Part shown: in pieces, positions 52,030 to 60,743 of the stretch
Numbering within the stretch: position 1 is the first letter of the stretch
Layout of the letters: each line of letters opens with the position of its first letter
Assembly: GCA_963815325.1 (NCBI GenBank)
Contig: CAWFGG010000011.1
Coordinates: forward strand, 62,001 to 126,000
Reading direction: 5' to 3'
Source: JABDII01 sp963815325
GTDB lineage: Bacteria > Gemmatimonadota > Gemmatimonadetes > Gemmatimonadales > GWC2-71-9
Length of the DNA: 64,000 nucleotides
Position numbers and translations under genes: made by a program
Notes under the pieces: model-generated
Databases searched by the model: none
The model's input: the letters and a program-made list of their open reading frames with translations, nothing else
What the model was told of the DNA's origin: nothing

Positions 52030-53152
52030 CGCGACCGATCATCACCTCGCGGTAGGCCACGCGTAGGCGCTCCAACATCACCTCACGCTTGGGGTAGAGG
52101 CGTCGGAGTGGGCGTGGCGAATGCCGGTCGAGGGCGTAGGCGGTGAGAAGCGGCAAGGTCAGGGTGGCATCCCCGTAGACCACGACACTGCTCGGCAGCA
52201 TCGCGGGGTCGATCTTACCCCAACTCACTGCCTCGGCGGGCGTTGCGCCCGATAGCCCACCGGTGTCCGGGCGCGCATCGGTCAGCTGGAGGAAATAGTC
52301 GTGGCCCCGGTCGTCGAGGCCCAAGATCTCTTGAATCTGCGGCTCGGTCTGGAGCAAGAAATTCTTGGGACTCCCGCCGCCGACGATGAACACGCCGCTC
52401 CGCCCGTCGCCTCGTGTCGCATGGTACACCAAGGCTGCGGTTTCATTGACATCGGCGCTTACGTCGAAGCGCAGCTTGCTGCCGTGCATGGCCTGCTCGG
52501 CCACGTTCAATCCAATGGAGCTGTCTCCCGGCGAACTGGTGTAGATGGGGACGTCCAACTCGTGCGCCACCGACAGCACCGACCGGCGCGACAGCCCCAA
52601 TGCCCGCTCGCGCTCCCGGACATAGCCGCCCAGGAGATAGTGGTATTCGGCGGAACTCATCGAGCGCTGGAATTCAGGGCGCGCCGACACCTGCCGGATG
52701 AAGTTGTCAGTCGAGAGCAAGACACCGAAGTCGAAAAACACGTCGTAGATTCGCACCACGCCCTGCTCACGCAGCTCGACGTCATCGGCGTGCGGCGTGC
52801 CGCGGTGCATGGCCAAGCCCAGCCCGAAGTGGGCATCGTGATAGAGGTTGGCCCCGGTCGAGACGATCCAGTCCACAAAACCGGCTTCCATGAGCGGTAT
52901 CAGCACACTCATGCCGAGTCCCGCGGGGGTCAGGGCACCGGTGATACTCAGACCCACCGTGACCTCCGGGGCCAGCATCCGGTCGCTGAAGAGCCGGCAT
53001 GCCTCCCGCAGACGACCGGCGTTGTAGGCCAAATACGCCTTCTCGATGAGGTCCGCCGCCGACTCTCGGCCGGTGATCCCCTCGGGGTCGATCCGTTCGC
53101 CTCGCAGATACGATGCGGAGGGCCGGCCGTGCTCGGCAGCGTGATCGCTCAT
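51977..53152 (-). CDS. Deoxyhypusine synthase-like protein
   Basis: A 391-residue protein of the deoxyhypusine synthase fold. The NAD-binding VDWIVSTGANLYHDAH and STDNFIRQ stretches and the C-terminal catalytic region TDARPDTGGLSGATPAEAVSWGKID are present; the Lys in VSWGK is the enzyme-imine Lys. Bacteria have no eIF5A, and DHS-like proteins in bacteria include homospermidine synthases, so polyamine metabolism is the likely setting. It is coupled by ATGA (53149-53152) to the LOG gene upstream. Confidence 0.88.
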   Translation of the reverse strand: MSDHAAEHGRPSASYLRGERIDPEGITGRESAADLIEKAYLAYNAGRLREACRLFSDRMLAPEVTVGLSITGALTPAGLGMSVLIPLMEAGFVDWIVSTGANLYHDAHFGLGLAMHRGTPHADDVELREQGVVRIYDVFFDFGVLLSTDNFIRQVSARPEFQRSMSSAEYHYLLGGYVRERERALGLSRRSVLSVAHELDVPIYTSSPGDSSIGLNVAEQAMHGSKLRFDVSADVNETAALVYHATRGDGRSGVFIVGGGSPKNFLLQTEPQIQEILGLDDRGHDYFLQLTDARPDTGGLSGATPAEAVSWGKIDPAMLPSSVVVYGDATLTLPLLTAYALDRHSPRPLRRLYPKREVMLERLRVAYREVMIGRDARAREAEEAVGPTRAG

Positions 53153-53880
53153 CGATGTACCCCTTGTTGGCGGGATCGCAGGATATGATCGACGACTTCG
53201 GCGGGATCGTCGGTCAGATGGAACAACAGCAAGTCGGGCTCGTCGATCTTCTTCTCCCTCGCAACCGTATCACGCAACCAGTCGACCAAGCCGCTCCAGT
53301 ACGTGGGACCGAACAGCACCAGGGGAAAGTTCTTCACCTTGCCGGTTTGGATCAGGGTCAGCGACTCGAACAGCTCGTCCATGGTCCCGAACCCGCCCGG
53401 GAACACCACGAACGCCGTTGCGTACTTGATGAACATCATCTTTCGGACGAAGAAGAAACGAAAGTTGATGCTGCGCTCGAGATAGGCATTCGGTTTCTGC
53501 TCGAAGGGCAGTTCGATGTTGCAGCCGATCGACAAACCCCCGGCCTCGCTGGCGCCCCGGTTGGCAGCCTCCATGATGCCGGGACCGCCGCCGGTAATGA
53601 CCGGAATGTTTGCCTCCGCCAACAACCGACCGACCTCCCGGGCAGCTTGGTAGGACGGATCCGTGGGCGGGACCCGCGCCGAACCGAAAATCGACACGGC
53701 GTCGAAAATGTCGCCGAGGGAATCGAACCCTTCAACGAATTCACCCATGATGCGAAAGACTCGCCAGGGGTCGGTCTTGCGCAGCGCATCGGGCCGTTCG
53801 ACCAGCTCGCCACTCTCGAGCAGAACTTCGTCCTCGGTGGGACGCTTGTGGTTATGAAGCCTACGGTAAGGACTGGCCAC
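53149..53880 (-). CDS. LOG-family protein (TIGR00730, cytokinin-riboside-monophosphate phosphoribohydrolase type)
   Basis: A 243-residue Rossmann-fold protein. VITGGGPGIMEAANRGASEAGG and PGGFGTMDELFE are the LOG motifs, with the catalytic Arg/Glu in the second. LOG enzymes release the base from nucleoside monophosphates. It heads the run LOG, DHS-like, MFS. The old 'lysine decarboxylase' label for this family is wrong. Confidence 0.9.
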   Translation of the reverse strand: MASPYRRLHNHKRPTEDEVLLESGELVERPDALRKTDPWRVFRIMGEFVEGFDSLGDIFDAVSIFGSARVPPTDPSYQAAREVGRLLAEANIPVITGGGPGIMEAANRGASEAGGLSIGCNIELPFEQKPNAYLERSINFRFFFVRKMMFIKYATAFVVFPGGFGTMDELFESLTLIQTGKVKNFPLVLFGPTYWSGLVDWLRDTVAREKKIDEPDLLLFHLTDDPAEVVDHILRSRQQGVHR

Positions 53881-54051
53881 GGGTCATCGCTCGCGCCGCC
53901 CATAGCCCGGGCGGCTTTCGTATTGGGAGGTTTCGCGGCGCCCGGCCTCTCCGGGCGCCTGGCCAAGCACGGGCAGGGAATATATGCCCTCGGCCTGCCG
54001 AGGACACGCCTCGTTCCGAGATGGCCGCGTCGGGCGTTATGTTAGGGCGGC

Positions 54052-54351
54052 ATGCATCCAGCCCCTCTTCCCCCTTCGCCTGACGCGCAGGCGCCAAGGT
54101 CTTGGGGTGCGCTCGTCGCCCGGTTGGCGTTCCGCGGGGCCGCGAACCCCCGACTCGCCGCCGACCTGCTACGCACGGCCTGGGCGTTCCGCCGCCGTGG
54201 GTGGTGGACGACGCCGCCCTTCCTGCCCATCCCCGATCGTACCTATCTGCGCTGGCGGATGGAGACTGCCTACGCCGACCCCGATGCGATTCCTCCGGTC
54301 GAGGATGTGATCCGCTTCGCCCGCTGGCGACGAACCACCATCGGGGTGTAA
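54052..54351 (+). CDS. Small conserved hypothetical protein
   Basis: A 99-residue protein without a signal or membrane helix: a helical N-terminus (ARLAFRGAANPRLAADLLRTAWAFRRRGWW) and a WRMETAYADPDAIPPVEDVIRFARWRR core. I do not recognise the family. It leads the operon that continues with NDH-2 and ends 4 bases before it, so it is probably cotranscribed with it. Confidence 0.55.
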   Translation: MHPAPLPPSPDAQAPRSWGALVARLAFRGAANPRLAADLLRTAWAFRRRGWWTTPPFLPIPDRTYLRWRMETAYADPDAIPPVEDVIRFARWRRTTIGV

Positions 54352-54355
54352 CGCC

Positions 54356-55639
54356 GTGCCGTCAACCAAGGCGCAGGTGGTCATTCTCGGGGGAGGCTTT
54401 GCCGGGCTGTACGCGGCCAAGGCCCTTGGATCGGCGCCCGTTTCGGTGACCCTGGTGGATCGGCGGAACCATCACCTCTTCCAACCCATGCTCTACCAGG
54501 TGGCAACCGCGGCACTGTCGCCCGGCGACATCGCGTCGCCGATCCGCTCGATCCTGCGCGGCCAACCCAATACCCAGGTGATCCTGGGAGAGGCGCGATC
54601 GGTCGACTGTGCGTCGAAAAGCGTGCTCGTAGATAGGAGTAGTCTAAGCTACGACTATCTGATCCTTGCGACCGGGGCGCGGCACTCCTATTTCGGCCAT
54701 CAGGACTGGGAGGAATTTGCCCCTGGCCTCAAAAGCATCGAAGATGCCCTCGAAATCCGGCGCCGGGTCCTGCTCGCCTTCGAGGCGGCAGAACGGGAGC
54801 CCGACCCCGATCGGAGACGCGCCTTGCTCACCTTCGTGGTGGTTGGCGGAGGACCGACCGGGGTCGAGCTCGCGGGTGCCCTAGCGGAAATCCGACGCTA
54901 TGCGCTGCGTCGCGACTTCCGGCGCATCGACTCCCGGGAGGCCACGGTCGTGTTGCTCGAAGGCGGCCCGCGCCTGCTCGGGTCCTACCCCGACTCACTC
55001 AGTGCCGCCGCCGAGCGTGCCCTCACGCGCCTGGGCGTGGACGTGCGGACGGGCAGCTTCGTGGACGGGATCACGGCCGAGGGAGTCTCCGCCGAAGGGA
55101 CTCGGATCCCGACCCACACGGTGGTGTGGGCGGCAGGCAACCTGGCCAGTCCCCTCCTCCGCTCGCTGGGCTCGCGCCTCGACGACCAGGGACGGGTGGT
55201 CGTGGCGGACGATTGCACCATCCCGGATCACCGGGAGGTGTTTGTCCTGGGCGACGCGGCATGTTTCGACCATCAGCCGGGTGGACCCCTCCCGGGCCTC
55301 TCGCCCGTCGCCATTCAGATGGGCCGGTACGCGGCGCGCGCGATCACCAACGACCTGGCCGGCCGGCCTCGTCGGCCGTTCCGCTACCGAAACAAGGGCC
55401 AGCTGGCCGTCATCGGTCGCGGTCGGGCCGTCGCCGACATTGGACGCCTGCACTTCAATGGGTTTCTCGCCTGGCTCGCCTGGGTCTTCGTTCACATCTT
55501 CTTTCTGATCGGCTTTCGAAACCGGATCATCGTCCTGATGGAGTGGGCCTGGTCGTACGTGACGTTTCAACGCGGCGCACGACTCATCACCGGCGATGGC
55601 CGCGACAGAGACACTGCGCGTCTCGGAGGGTCGTCATGA
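54356..55639 (+). CDS. ndh: Type II NADH dehydrogenase (NDH-2)
   Basis: A 427-residue flavoprotein of the two-dinucleotide-binding-domain family. FAD site VVILGGGFAGLYAAKAL (GxGxxG), NADH site FVVVGGGPTGVELAGALAE, and VFVLGDAACFD near the C-terminus. It ends in a membrane-binding amphipathic/hydrophobic tail (WVFVHIFFLIGFRNRIIVLMEW). It passes electrons from NADH to quinone without pumping protons. GTG 54356; the stop overlaps queG (ATGA at 55636-55639). Confidence 0.93.
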   Translation: MPSTKAQVVILGGGFAGLYAAKALGSAPVSVTLVDRRNHHLFQPMLYQVATAALSPGDIASPIRSILRGQPNTQVILGEARSVDCASKSVLVDRSSLSYDYLILATGARHSYFGHQDWEEFAPGLKSIEDALEIRRRVLLAFEAAEREPDPDRRRALLTFVVVGGGPTGVELAGALAEIRRYALRRDFRRIDSREATVVLLEGGPRLLGSYPDSLSAAAERALTRLGVDVRTGSFVDGITAEGVSAEGTRIPTHTVVWAAGNLASPLLRSLGSRLDDQGRVVVADDCTIPDHREVFVLGDAACFDHQPGGPLPGLSPVAIQMGRYAARAITNDLAGRPRRPFRYRNKGQLAVIGRGRAVADIGRLHFNGFLAWLAWVFVHIFFLIGFRNRIIVLMEWAWSYVTFQRGARLITGDGRDRDTARLGGSS

Positions 55640-56562
55640 GATCCGCGGACGAGGTCAAGGTGGTGGCGGCATCGCTTGGGTTTCTTGCTTGCGGGGTTAC
55701 CGACCTGGCACCGACGCCGCATGCCCGCGAGTTGGATGCCTGGCTGGAGGCGGGCTACGCTGGAACGATGCGCTATCTGCATCGCCAGGCCGCGCTTCGG
55801 CGCGAGCCCGGCCGGATCGTCGCCGGCGCACGATCGGCGGTCGTCGTGCTCGACAACTACTTCTACCCCGATACGGCAGCGGACGCCGTGCCGCCACGGA
55901 TCGCGAAATACGCGCGAGGCACGGACTACCACATCACGACCCTGCGTCGGGTCGAGAAGTTGGCGGATTTCCTTCGCTCCTGTGGCGCCAAGATCGCGAG
56001 GCCGTTCGTCGACGCCGGCCCCGTGCCCGAGCGAGAATTGGCGCAGCGCGCCGGCCTCGGGTGGATCGGCAAGAACACCATGCTGCTTCGCCCGGGCAGC
56101 GGCTCGTTCTTCTTCATCGGCGTTGTGCTGACCGATCTCGAGTTTGAGCCGGATCCCGCGTTCGAGGCAGACCGCTGCGGCAGCTGCACCCTGTGTCTCG
56201 ACGCCTGTCCCACCGAGGCGTTCGTCGGGCCACGCCTGTTGGATGCCACGCGGTGCATTTCATATCTCACCATCGAGCATCACGGCCCCATCCCGAGCGA
56301 GCTCGGTGCGAAGTTCGAGGGTTGGGCATTCGGATGTGATATCTGCAACGATGTCTGCCCGTGGAATCAACGCTTTGCCGCACCGTCATCGCACGGCGCC
56401 TTCAAGCAGCGCGACACACCGGTCAAAGCGCCGGACTATTTCGAGACCATGAGCGATGTCGACTTCGACGCCCGCTTTGGAGACACCCCCCTCGAACGGC
56501 CAGGGCTCGACGGGATGCGTCGCAACTGGAAGGTGGCACTCGACAGTGTGGGCGGCGAATGA
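55636..56562 (+). CDS. queG: Epoxyqueuosine reductase QueG
   Basis: A 308-residue iron-sulfur/cobalamin enzyme. Two 4Fe-4S motifs are CGSCTLCLDACPTEAF and CDICNDVCPWN. The substrate-side ELAQRAGLGWIGKNTMLL is the QueG hallmark. It performs the last step of queuosine synthesis in tRNA. It is coupled to ndh upstream and 18 bases before the DUF4112 gene. Confidence 0.95.
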   Translation: MRSADEVKVVAASLGFLACGVTDLAPTPHARELDAWLEAGYAGTMRYLHRQAALRREPGRIVAGARSAVVVLDNYFYPDTAADAVPPRIAKYARGTDYHITTLRRVEKLADFLRSCGAKIARPFVDAGPVPERELAQRAGLGWIGKNTMLLRPGSGSFFFIGVVLTDLEFEPDPAFEADRCGSCTLCLDACPTEAFVGPRLLDATRCISYLTIEHHGPIPSELGAKFEGWAFGCDICNDVCPWNQRFAAPSSHGAFKQRDTPVKAPDYFETMSDVDFDARFGDTPLERPGLDGMRRNWKVALDSVGGE

Positions 56563-56580
56563 CATGGTGGTGACCGGACG

Positions 56581-57105
56581 ATGACCTCCATCGACCCTTC
56601 TCCGGCCGATCCCGCCACCGACCCCGAGGTTCGGGGCGGGCCGGCTCATCATCGGAGACTCGAGCGGGTCCGCAAGCTCGGGCGCCTGCTCGACACGTCG
56701 ATTCGTGTCCCGGGCACCTCGTTCCGATTCGGACTCGATCCGCTGATCGGGCTCATTCCGGGTCTCGGGGATGCGATCGGCACGGTGCTGTCCGGCTACA
56801 TCGTGGTCGAGGCCACGCGGTTCGGGGCAACGTTGAGCGTGCTGTTCCGCATGCTCTCCAACATCGCCCTCGAAGCCATCGTCGGGTTGGTTCCGGGAGC
56901 GGGAGACGCCTTCGACGTCCTCTGGAAGTCGAACACCCGAAACCTCCGACTGCTCGAACGCCATCTCGAGGATCCCGACACCACGCACGCCCTGAGCCGA
57001 CGATACCTGATCGTGGTGATCGCAGGACTCGCACTCTTGGCCGGCGTGTCGATCGTCGGCCTCGTATGGCTGGGCCGCGCCTTCCTCCGAGTGCTTGGCC
57101 TATGA
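56581..57105 (+). CDS. DUF4112 membrane protein
   Basis: A 174-residue protein with the DUF4112 core: LGRLLDTSIRVPGTSFRFGLDPLIGLIPGLGDAIGTVLSGYIVVEA, then GLVPGAGDAFDVLWKSN and a C-terminal helix. The family is unknown in function. It sits between queG and the acyltransferase and overlaps neither; the acyltransferase GTG start is 10 bases after its stop. Confidence 0.9.
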   Translation: MTSIDPSPADPATDPEVRGGPAHHRRLERVRKLGRLLDTSIRVPGTSFRFGLDPLIGLIPGLGDAIGTVLSGYIVVEATRFGATLSVLFRMLSNIALEAIVGLVPGAGDAFDVLWKSNTRNLRLLERHLEDPDTTHALSRRYLIVVIAGLALLAGVSIVGLVWLGRAFLRVLGL

Positions 57106-57115
57106 GGCACGGTTC

Positions 57116-57871
57116 GTGAAGCCCGGCGATCTCTGGTGGTCGATTGCCTCGGCGTGGGCCTGGTTCACGACCGGGCTCATCGTGCTCGTCTGGCTTCCGC
57201 TGATGGCTGTCCTCTTCGTCGTCACCGTACCCTTCGACCGAAGCCGGTATGCCATCGGCCGCTGGTTCCGGATCGCAGCCATGCTAGTTGCCAAAACCAA
57301 CCCGTTCTGGAAGTTCAGGGTTACGGGAGTTTCAATCGACGACCCGCGCCGTCCGTACGTCGTCGTGGCCAATCACGAATCCTTTGCGGACATTCTGCTC
57401 ATCAGCTATCTCCCCTGGGAAATGAAGTGGGTATCCAAGGCCGAGTTCTTCCGGATTCCCGTGGTCGGATGGGAAATGCGTCTGGCCGGCGACATCCCGC
57501 TCAGGCGCGGCTCGCCGACCAGTGCTGGGCAGGCAATGGCCGACGCACGGAACGCATTGCGGCAGAAGGTGTCGGTGATGCTCTTCCCCGAGGGGACCCG
57601 CTCCCCGACGGGCGAGCTCCTGCCGTTCAAAGACGGCGCCTTTCGCCTCGCGATCAAGGCCGGCGTCCCGATTCTCCCTCTGGCGGTGGCCGGAACCGGG
57701 ACCGCCCTGCCCAAACACGATTGGCGGTTCGGCCGCGCCGTGGCCGAGGTCGAGGTCTTGCCTCCGGTCGAAACTGCCGGCCTCACGCTCAAGGACGCAG
57801 CCGACTTGAAGAACCGAGTGCGTGATCTGATCGAACAGGCTCGCGCGAGATCACGGGAACGGATCGGATGA
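57116..57871 (+). CDS. 1-acyl-sn-glycerol-3-phosphate acyltransferase (PlsC-like)
   Basis: A 251-residue membrane enzyme. One or two N-terminal helices are followed by NHESFADILL (the NHX4D catalytic motif), the substrate motif LFPEGTRSPTG, and VPILPLAVAGT. It acylates lysophosphatidic acid. GTG 57116 was chosen because GAGGC lies 8 bases upstream; a TTG at 57095 would overlap DUF4112. Its stop overlaps the cytochrome gene (ATGA at 57868-57871). Confidence 0.9.
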   Translation: MKPGDLWWSIASAWAWFTTGLIVLVWLPLMAVLFVVTVPFDRSRYAIGRWFRIAAMLVAKTNPFWKFRVTGVSIDDPRRPYVVVANHESFADILLISYLPWEMKWVSKAEFFRIPVVGWEMRLAGDIPLRRGSPTSAGQAMADARNALRQKVSVMLFPEGTRSPTGELLPFKDGAFRLAIKAGVPILPLAVAGTGTALPKHDWRFGRAVAEVEVLPPVETAGLTLKDAADLKNRVRDLIEQARARSRERIG

Positions 57872-58254
57872 GTCGGTTCTGGGTGATCGCGGTGACCATG
57901 CTCCTGGCCGGAGCGGGGTGTAACCGAACCGCGCCGCCGAACGAACTCCGGGCGTTCGATCCCGGTCGGACGCCGGCCGAGTTCCACGAGGGCGAGCAGC
58001 ACTACGAGGCGCGGTGTGCGACATGTCATGGGCGCCATGGCACGGGGACGGATCGCGGACCGCCCCTCATCGACCGAATCTATCGGCCGAACCATCATGC
58101 CGATGCCGCGTTCCAGCGTGCGGTGGCATTCGGGGTCCAGGCGCACCACTGGAATTTCGGCCCGATGCAACCGATCCCGGGAGTGAGCCGAGAGGAGGTG
58201 GCCCAGATTACCGGCTACGTGCGTTGGCTCCAACGGCAGGCCGGGGTCGGGTGA
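57868..58254 (+). CDS. Monohaem cytochrome c lipoprotein
   Basis: A 128-residue protein with a lipobox (LAGAGCNRT) and one haem site, CATCHG, with an axial Met in NFGPMQPIPG. It is the last gene of the operon with NDH-2. A lipid-anchored cytochrome on the outer face of the inner membrane could take electrons from quinol oxidation, but NDH-2 is on the inner face and a bc1 complex would be needed between them. Confidence 0.88.
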   Translation: MSRFWVIAVTMLLAGAGCNRTAPPNELRAFDPGRTPAEFHEGEQHYEARCATCHGRHGTGTDRGPPLIDRIYRPNHHADAAFQRAVAFGVQAHHWNFGPMQPIPGVSREEVAQITGYVRWLQRQAGVG

Positions 58255-58284
58255 CAGGCGTGGCCGCCGAGTTCCTGGCTAAGG

Positions 58285-59211
58285 TCAGCCCGTTTCCTCA
58301 GTGCCTCGTCCCAGGCCCGCGGGCGCGCGCACTCGGCCGACCACGCCGGCGAGCGCCAACAGCGTCAACACATACGGCAGCATGAGGAAGAACTGGTAGG
58401 GAACAGCCAGCCCCATCGCCTGAAACACATACTGCAGCGCGCTGGCCGCGCCGAAGATCAGGGCGGCGATGGCTACGCCAAACGGATGCCACCGGCCCAG
58501 CACGACGATGGCGATGGCCACGAAGCCGCGGCCGGCGGTCATCTTCTCCGCGAACGTCCCGACCTGAGCCAACACGAGGCTCGCGCCACCCAGGCCGGCC
58601 AGTAATCCCCCCACGATGGTGGCGATACTCCGCGTGGTGCGTACCCGGACGCCCGCGGCACGCGCCGCCGACGGCGATTCCCCAACCGCGCGAACGGTGA
58701 GCCCCCACCGGGTGCGAAACAGAAGCCACCAGAGGGCCGGCACGGCAACCATGGCGATGTACGTAGGCGCGGGCTGAGCGAAGAAGGCCGGGCCGATGAT
58801 CGGGATGGCATGAAGACCCGGCACCTCGATGACGCCCATGGTCGGGATCGAGAGCCCGGCCCCGGCCGCGCCAAACGACTGCCGGTAGAGCGCGCCGGTC
58901 AGGCCGAAGGAGCCGAGGGTCAGGGCCGTCCCGGTGATGATCTGATCGGCCCCGGCGCCCACCGCCACGATCGCGAAGATTGCGGCCACCGCCGCCCCCG
59001 CCAGGGCAGCCGCGAGGACGCCAACCCATGGGCCGCCATGCACGGCACCGAGTGCGGCGGCCAACGCGCCACCCAACATCGCCCCCTCGATGCCGAGGTT
59101 GATGACGCCGGCGCGCTCGCCGAGGGTCTCGCCGGTGGCCGCGAGCAGAAGCGGTGTGGCGACTCTGACGGCGGCGGCCAGGAAACCCGCAACGAGGGTG
59201 GCGATGTCCAT
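58285..59211 (-). CDS. ABC transporter permease, BmpA/Nup type (NupQ-like)
   Basis: A 308-residue permease. GETLGERAGVINLGIEGAMLGGALAAAL is the signature of the BPD_transp_2 family that imports nucleosides with a BmpA lipoprotein. It ends the nucleoside transporter operon on the minus strand and starts 3 bases after the NupP-like gene. The binding protein is not in the window. Confidence 0.9.
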   Translation of the reverse strand: MDIATLVAGFLAAAVRVATPLLLAATGETLGERAGVINLGIEGAMLGGALAAALGAVHGGPWVGVLAAALAGAAVAAIFAIVAVGAGADQIITGTALTLGSFGLTGALYRQSFGAAGAGLSIPTMGVIEVPGLHAIPIIGPAFFAQPAPTYIAMVAVPALWWLLFRTRWGLTVRAVGESPSAARAAGVRVRTTRSIATIVGGLLAGLGGASLVLAQVGTFAEKMTAGRGFVAIAIVVLGRWHPFGVAIAALIFGAASALQYVFQAMGLAVPYQFFLMLPYVLTLLALAGVVGRVRAPAGLGRGTEETG

Positions 59212-59214
59212 GTC

Positions 59215-60276
59215 TTAGGCGGCCGCCGGACTTGGGCGGCTTACGGCCGATCGTCCCAGGTGGCGGAGCCGCGAATCGGCGAGAACGATGACCAGGATCA
59301 CGACAGCCTCGACCACATAGACCGCGACGGACGGAATTCCGGCGTCCCGTTGCATCGCACCGGCGCCGGCTTCGAGCGCGCCGAAGAGGATCCCGGTAAA
59401 TACGATTCCGATCGGACGGAGGCGGGCGAGCAATGCAACGGCGATTGCGGTAAAGCCGTAGCCGGGCGAGAGATTTTGGTAGAGCGCGTAGGAAACACCG
59501 CTGACCTCGAGGCCGCCGGCCAGGCCGGCAAGCGCACCGGACCACAAGAGCGCCGTACCCAGGATCCGGCCGCTCTTGATCCGACCCGATACTTCCGCGG
59601 CCCGAGGGCTGGCGCCGACTGCACGAAGACGATACCCCCACACCGTTCGGGTCACGACGTACCACAGCACGACACCCAGCGCGAGCGCAATCAGGAAGCC
59701 GAGATGGAGACGCGTGCCGGGCAGGATGGGCAGGCGGGCCGAGAGCGGAAGCGGATTGCTTTGGGGAAACACGCCGGTGGACTCCTGGAGGGGCCCCTGG
59801 ACCATGAGCGACACCAGCGACTCGGCGACGAAATTGAGCAGTAGCGTGCTGATGACCTCGATGACGCCGAAGCGCAGTTTGAGCCAGACCGGAACGACCA
59901 TCCACAGCGCACCGGCGATGGTCGCAGCAAACAAGATCGTGCCGATTGCCGGGAAGAGAGGCCAGTGCCCGAGCTTGAGCCCGATCCAGGTTGCGGCTAT
60001 GGCGCCGGCATAGAATTGTCCCTCGGCGCCGATGTTGAGCGCACCGCCTTCGAGGGCCAAGGCGAAGCCGAGCCCGAGGATGATCAATGGAACGGCGCGC
60101 AGTAGTGTGGCTGAGGTAAAGGCATACCAAGAACCGAAGGCACCGTTCCACAATGCGGCCAGTGCTTGGGGCGCGTCGTAGCCACTGGCCCAGAGGCCGA
60201 GCGCGAGAATCGCGATTCCGGCTGAGAACGCCGACGCCACGACCAGGGCCGACCAGTGAAGGCGGGTGCGCGTCAT
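59215..60276 (-). CDS. ABC transporter permease, BmpA/Nup type (NupP-like)
   Basis: A 353-residue permease with the same family signature (GGALNIGAEGQFYAGAIAATWIG). It is the second permease of the pair and is 3 bases from the NupQ-like gene. Upstream of it the operon is interrupted: the ATPase gene lies 2.5 kb away, past an opposite-strand gene. Confidence 0.9.
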   Translation of the reverse strand: MTRTRLHWSALVVASAFSAGIAILALGLWASGYDAPQALAALWNGAFGSWYAFTSATLLRAVPLIILGLGFALALEGGALNIGAEGQFYAGAIAATWIGLKLGHWPLFPAIGTILFAATIAGALWMVVPVWLKLRFGVIEVISTLLLNFVAESLVSLMVQGPLQESTGVFPQSNPLPLSARLPILPGTRLHLGFLIALALGVVLWYVVTRTVWGYRLRAVGASPRAAEVSGRIKSGRILGTALLWSGALAGLAGGLEVSGVSYALYQNLSPGYGFTAIAVALLARLRPIGIVFTGILFGALEAGAGAMQRDAGIPSVAVYVVEAVVILVIVLADSRLRHLGRSAVSRPSPAAA

Positions 60277-60743
60277 ACCGCGCTAATTCATATCAAGGGT
60301 GTGCGCGAGCAGTGGATGCGAAAGCCCAGAAGCCAATCGGCCATGGGGTACCAGCGCTGAATAGTCGCGTCATTTTCGCCGACAGACGCCCGCCGTGGGT
60401 ATCTTGCATCGGTCGGCGACTCTGGAAGCAATCGGCCACCGTACTGGCGGTAGCCCGGGGGTGGGGCCATCGGCTGCTCGCTTGGTACTATGGGTCGTGC
60501 TCGGGGTGTGGCTTTGGCTCTCAGCATTGGCTCGCTCGTACCACGTCACGAAACGACGTTCGGCCTGGTTGCGCAAGGACCAAGCGTCGACCGTGTGTGG
60601 GCTGGTCCTTGGATGCTCCTGCAACCAGGGATTGCGCCGGACGCGGCTGCGAAGTGACGGAGCATTCGGATTCCAGAACTCAATGGTGTGATCGGTAGCA
60701 CTGCCTGGGCAGTCGCCGTAACACCGCGACGGAGGTCGATACT
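60277..60743. other. Gap of 467 bases at the left edge of the inserted segment
   Basis: No convincing gene here: no good Shine-Dalgarno/start, and the open frames on both strands look random. GC content is lower than in the permease genes. There are no clear inverted repeats or target duplications that would mark an IS. It is the boundary between the permease operon and the tri-domain gene. Confidence 0.5.

Noticed and set aside
53705..53725. A GAATCGAACCC stretch resembling a tRNA T-arm complement
   Set aside because: It lies inside the LOG-family gene and has no matching acceptor, D or anticodon arms.
60395..60691. A 98-codon plus-strand frame in the gap left of the tri-domain gene
   Set aside because: It has no Shine-Dalgarno, a random-looking composition and no recognisable family, and it starts within no conserved context.
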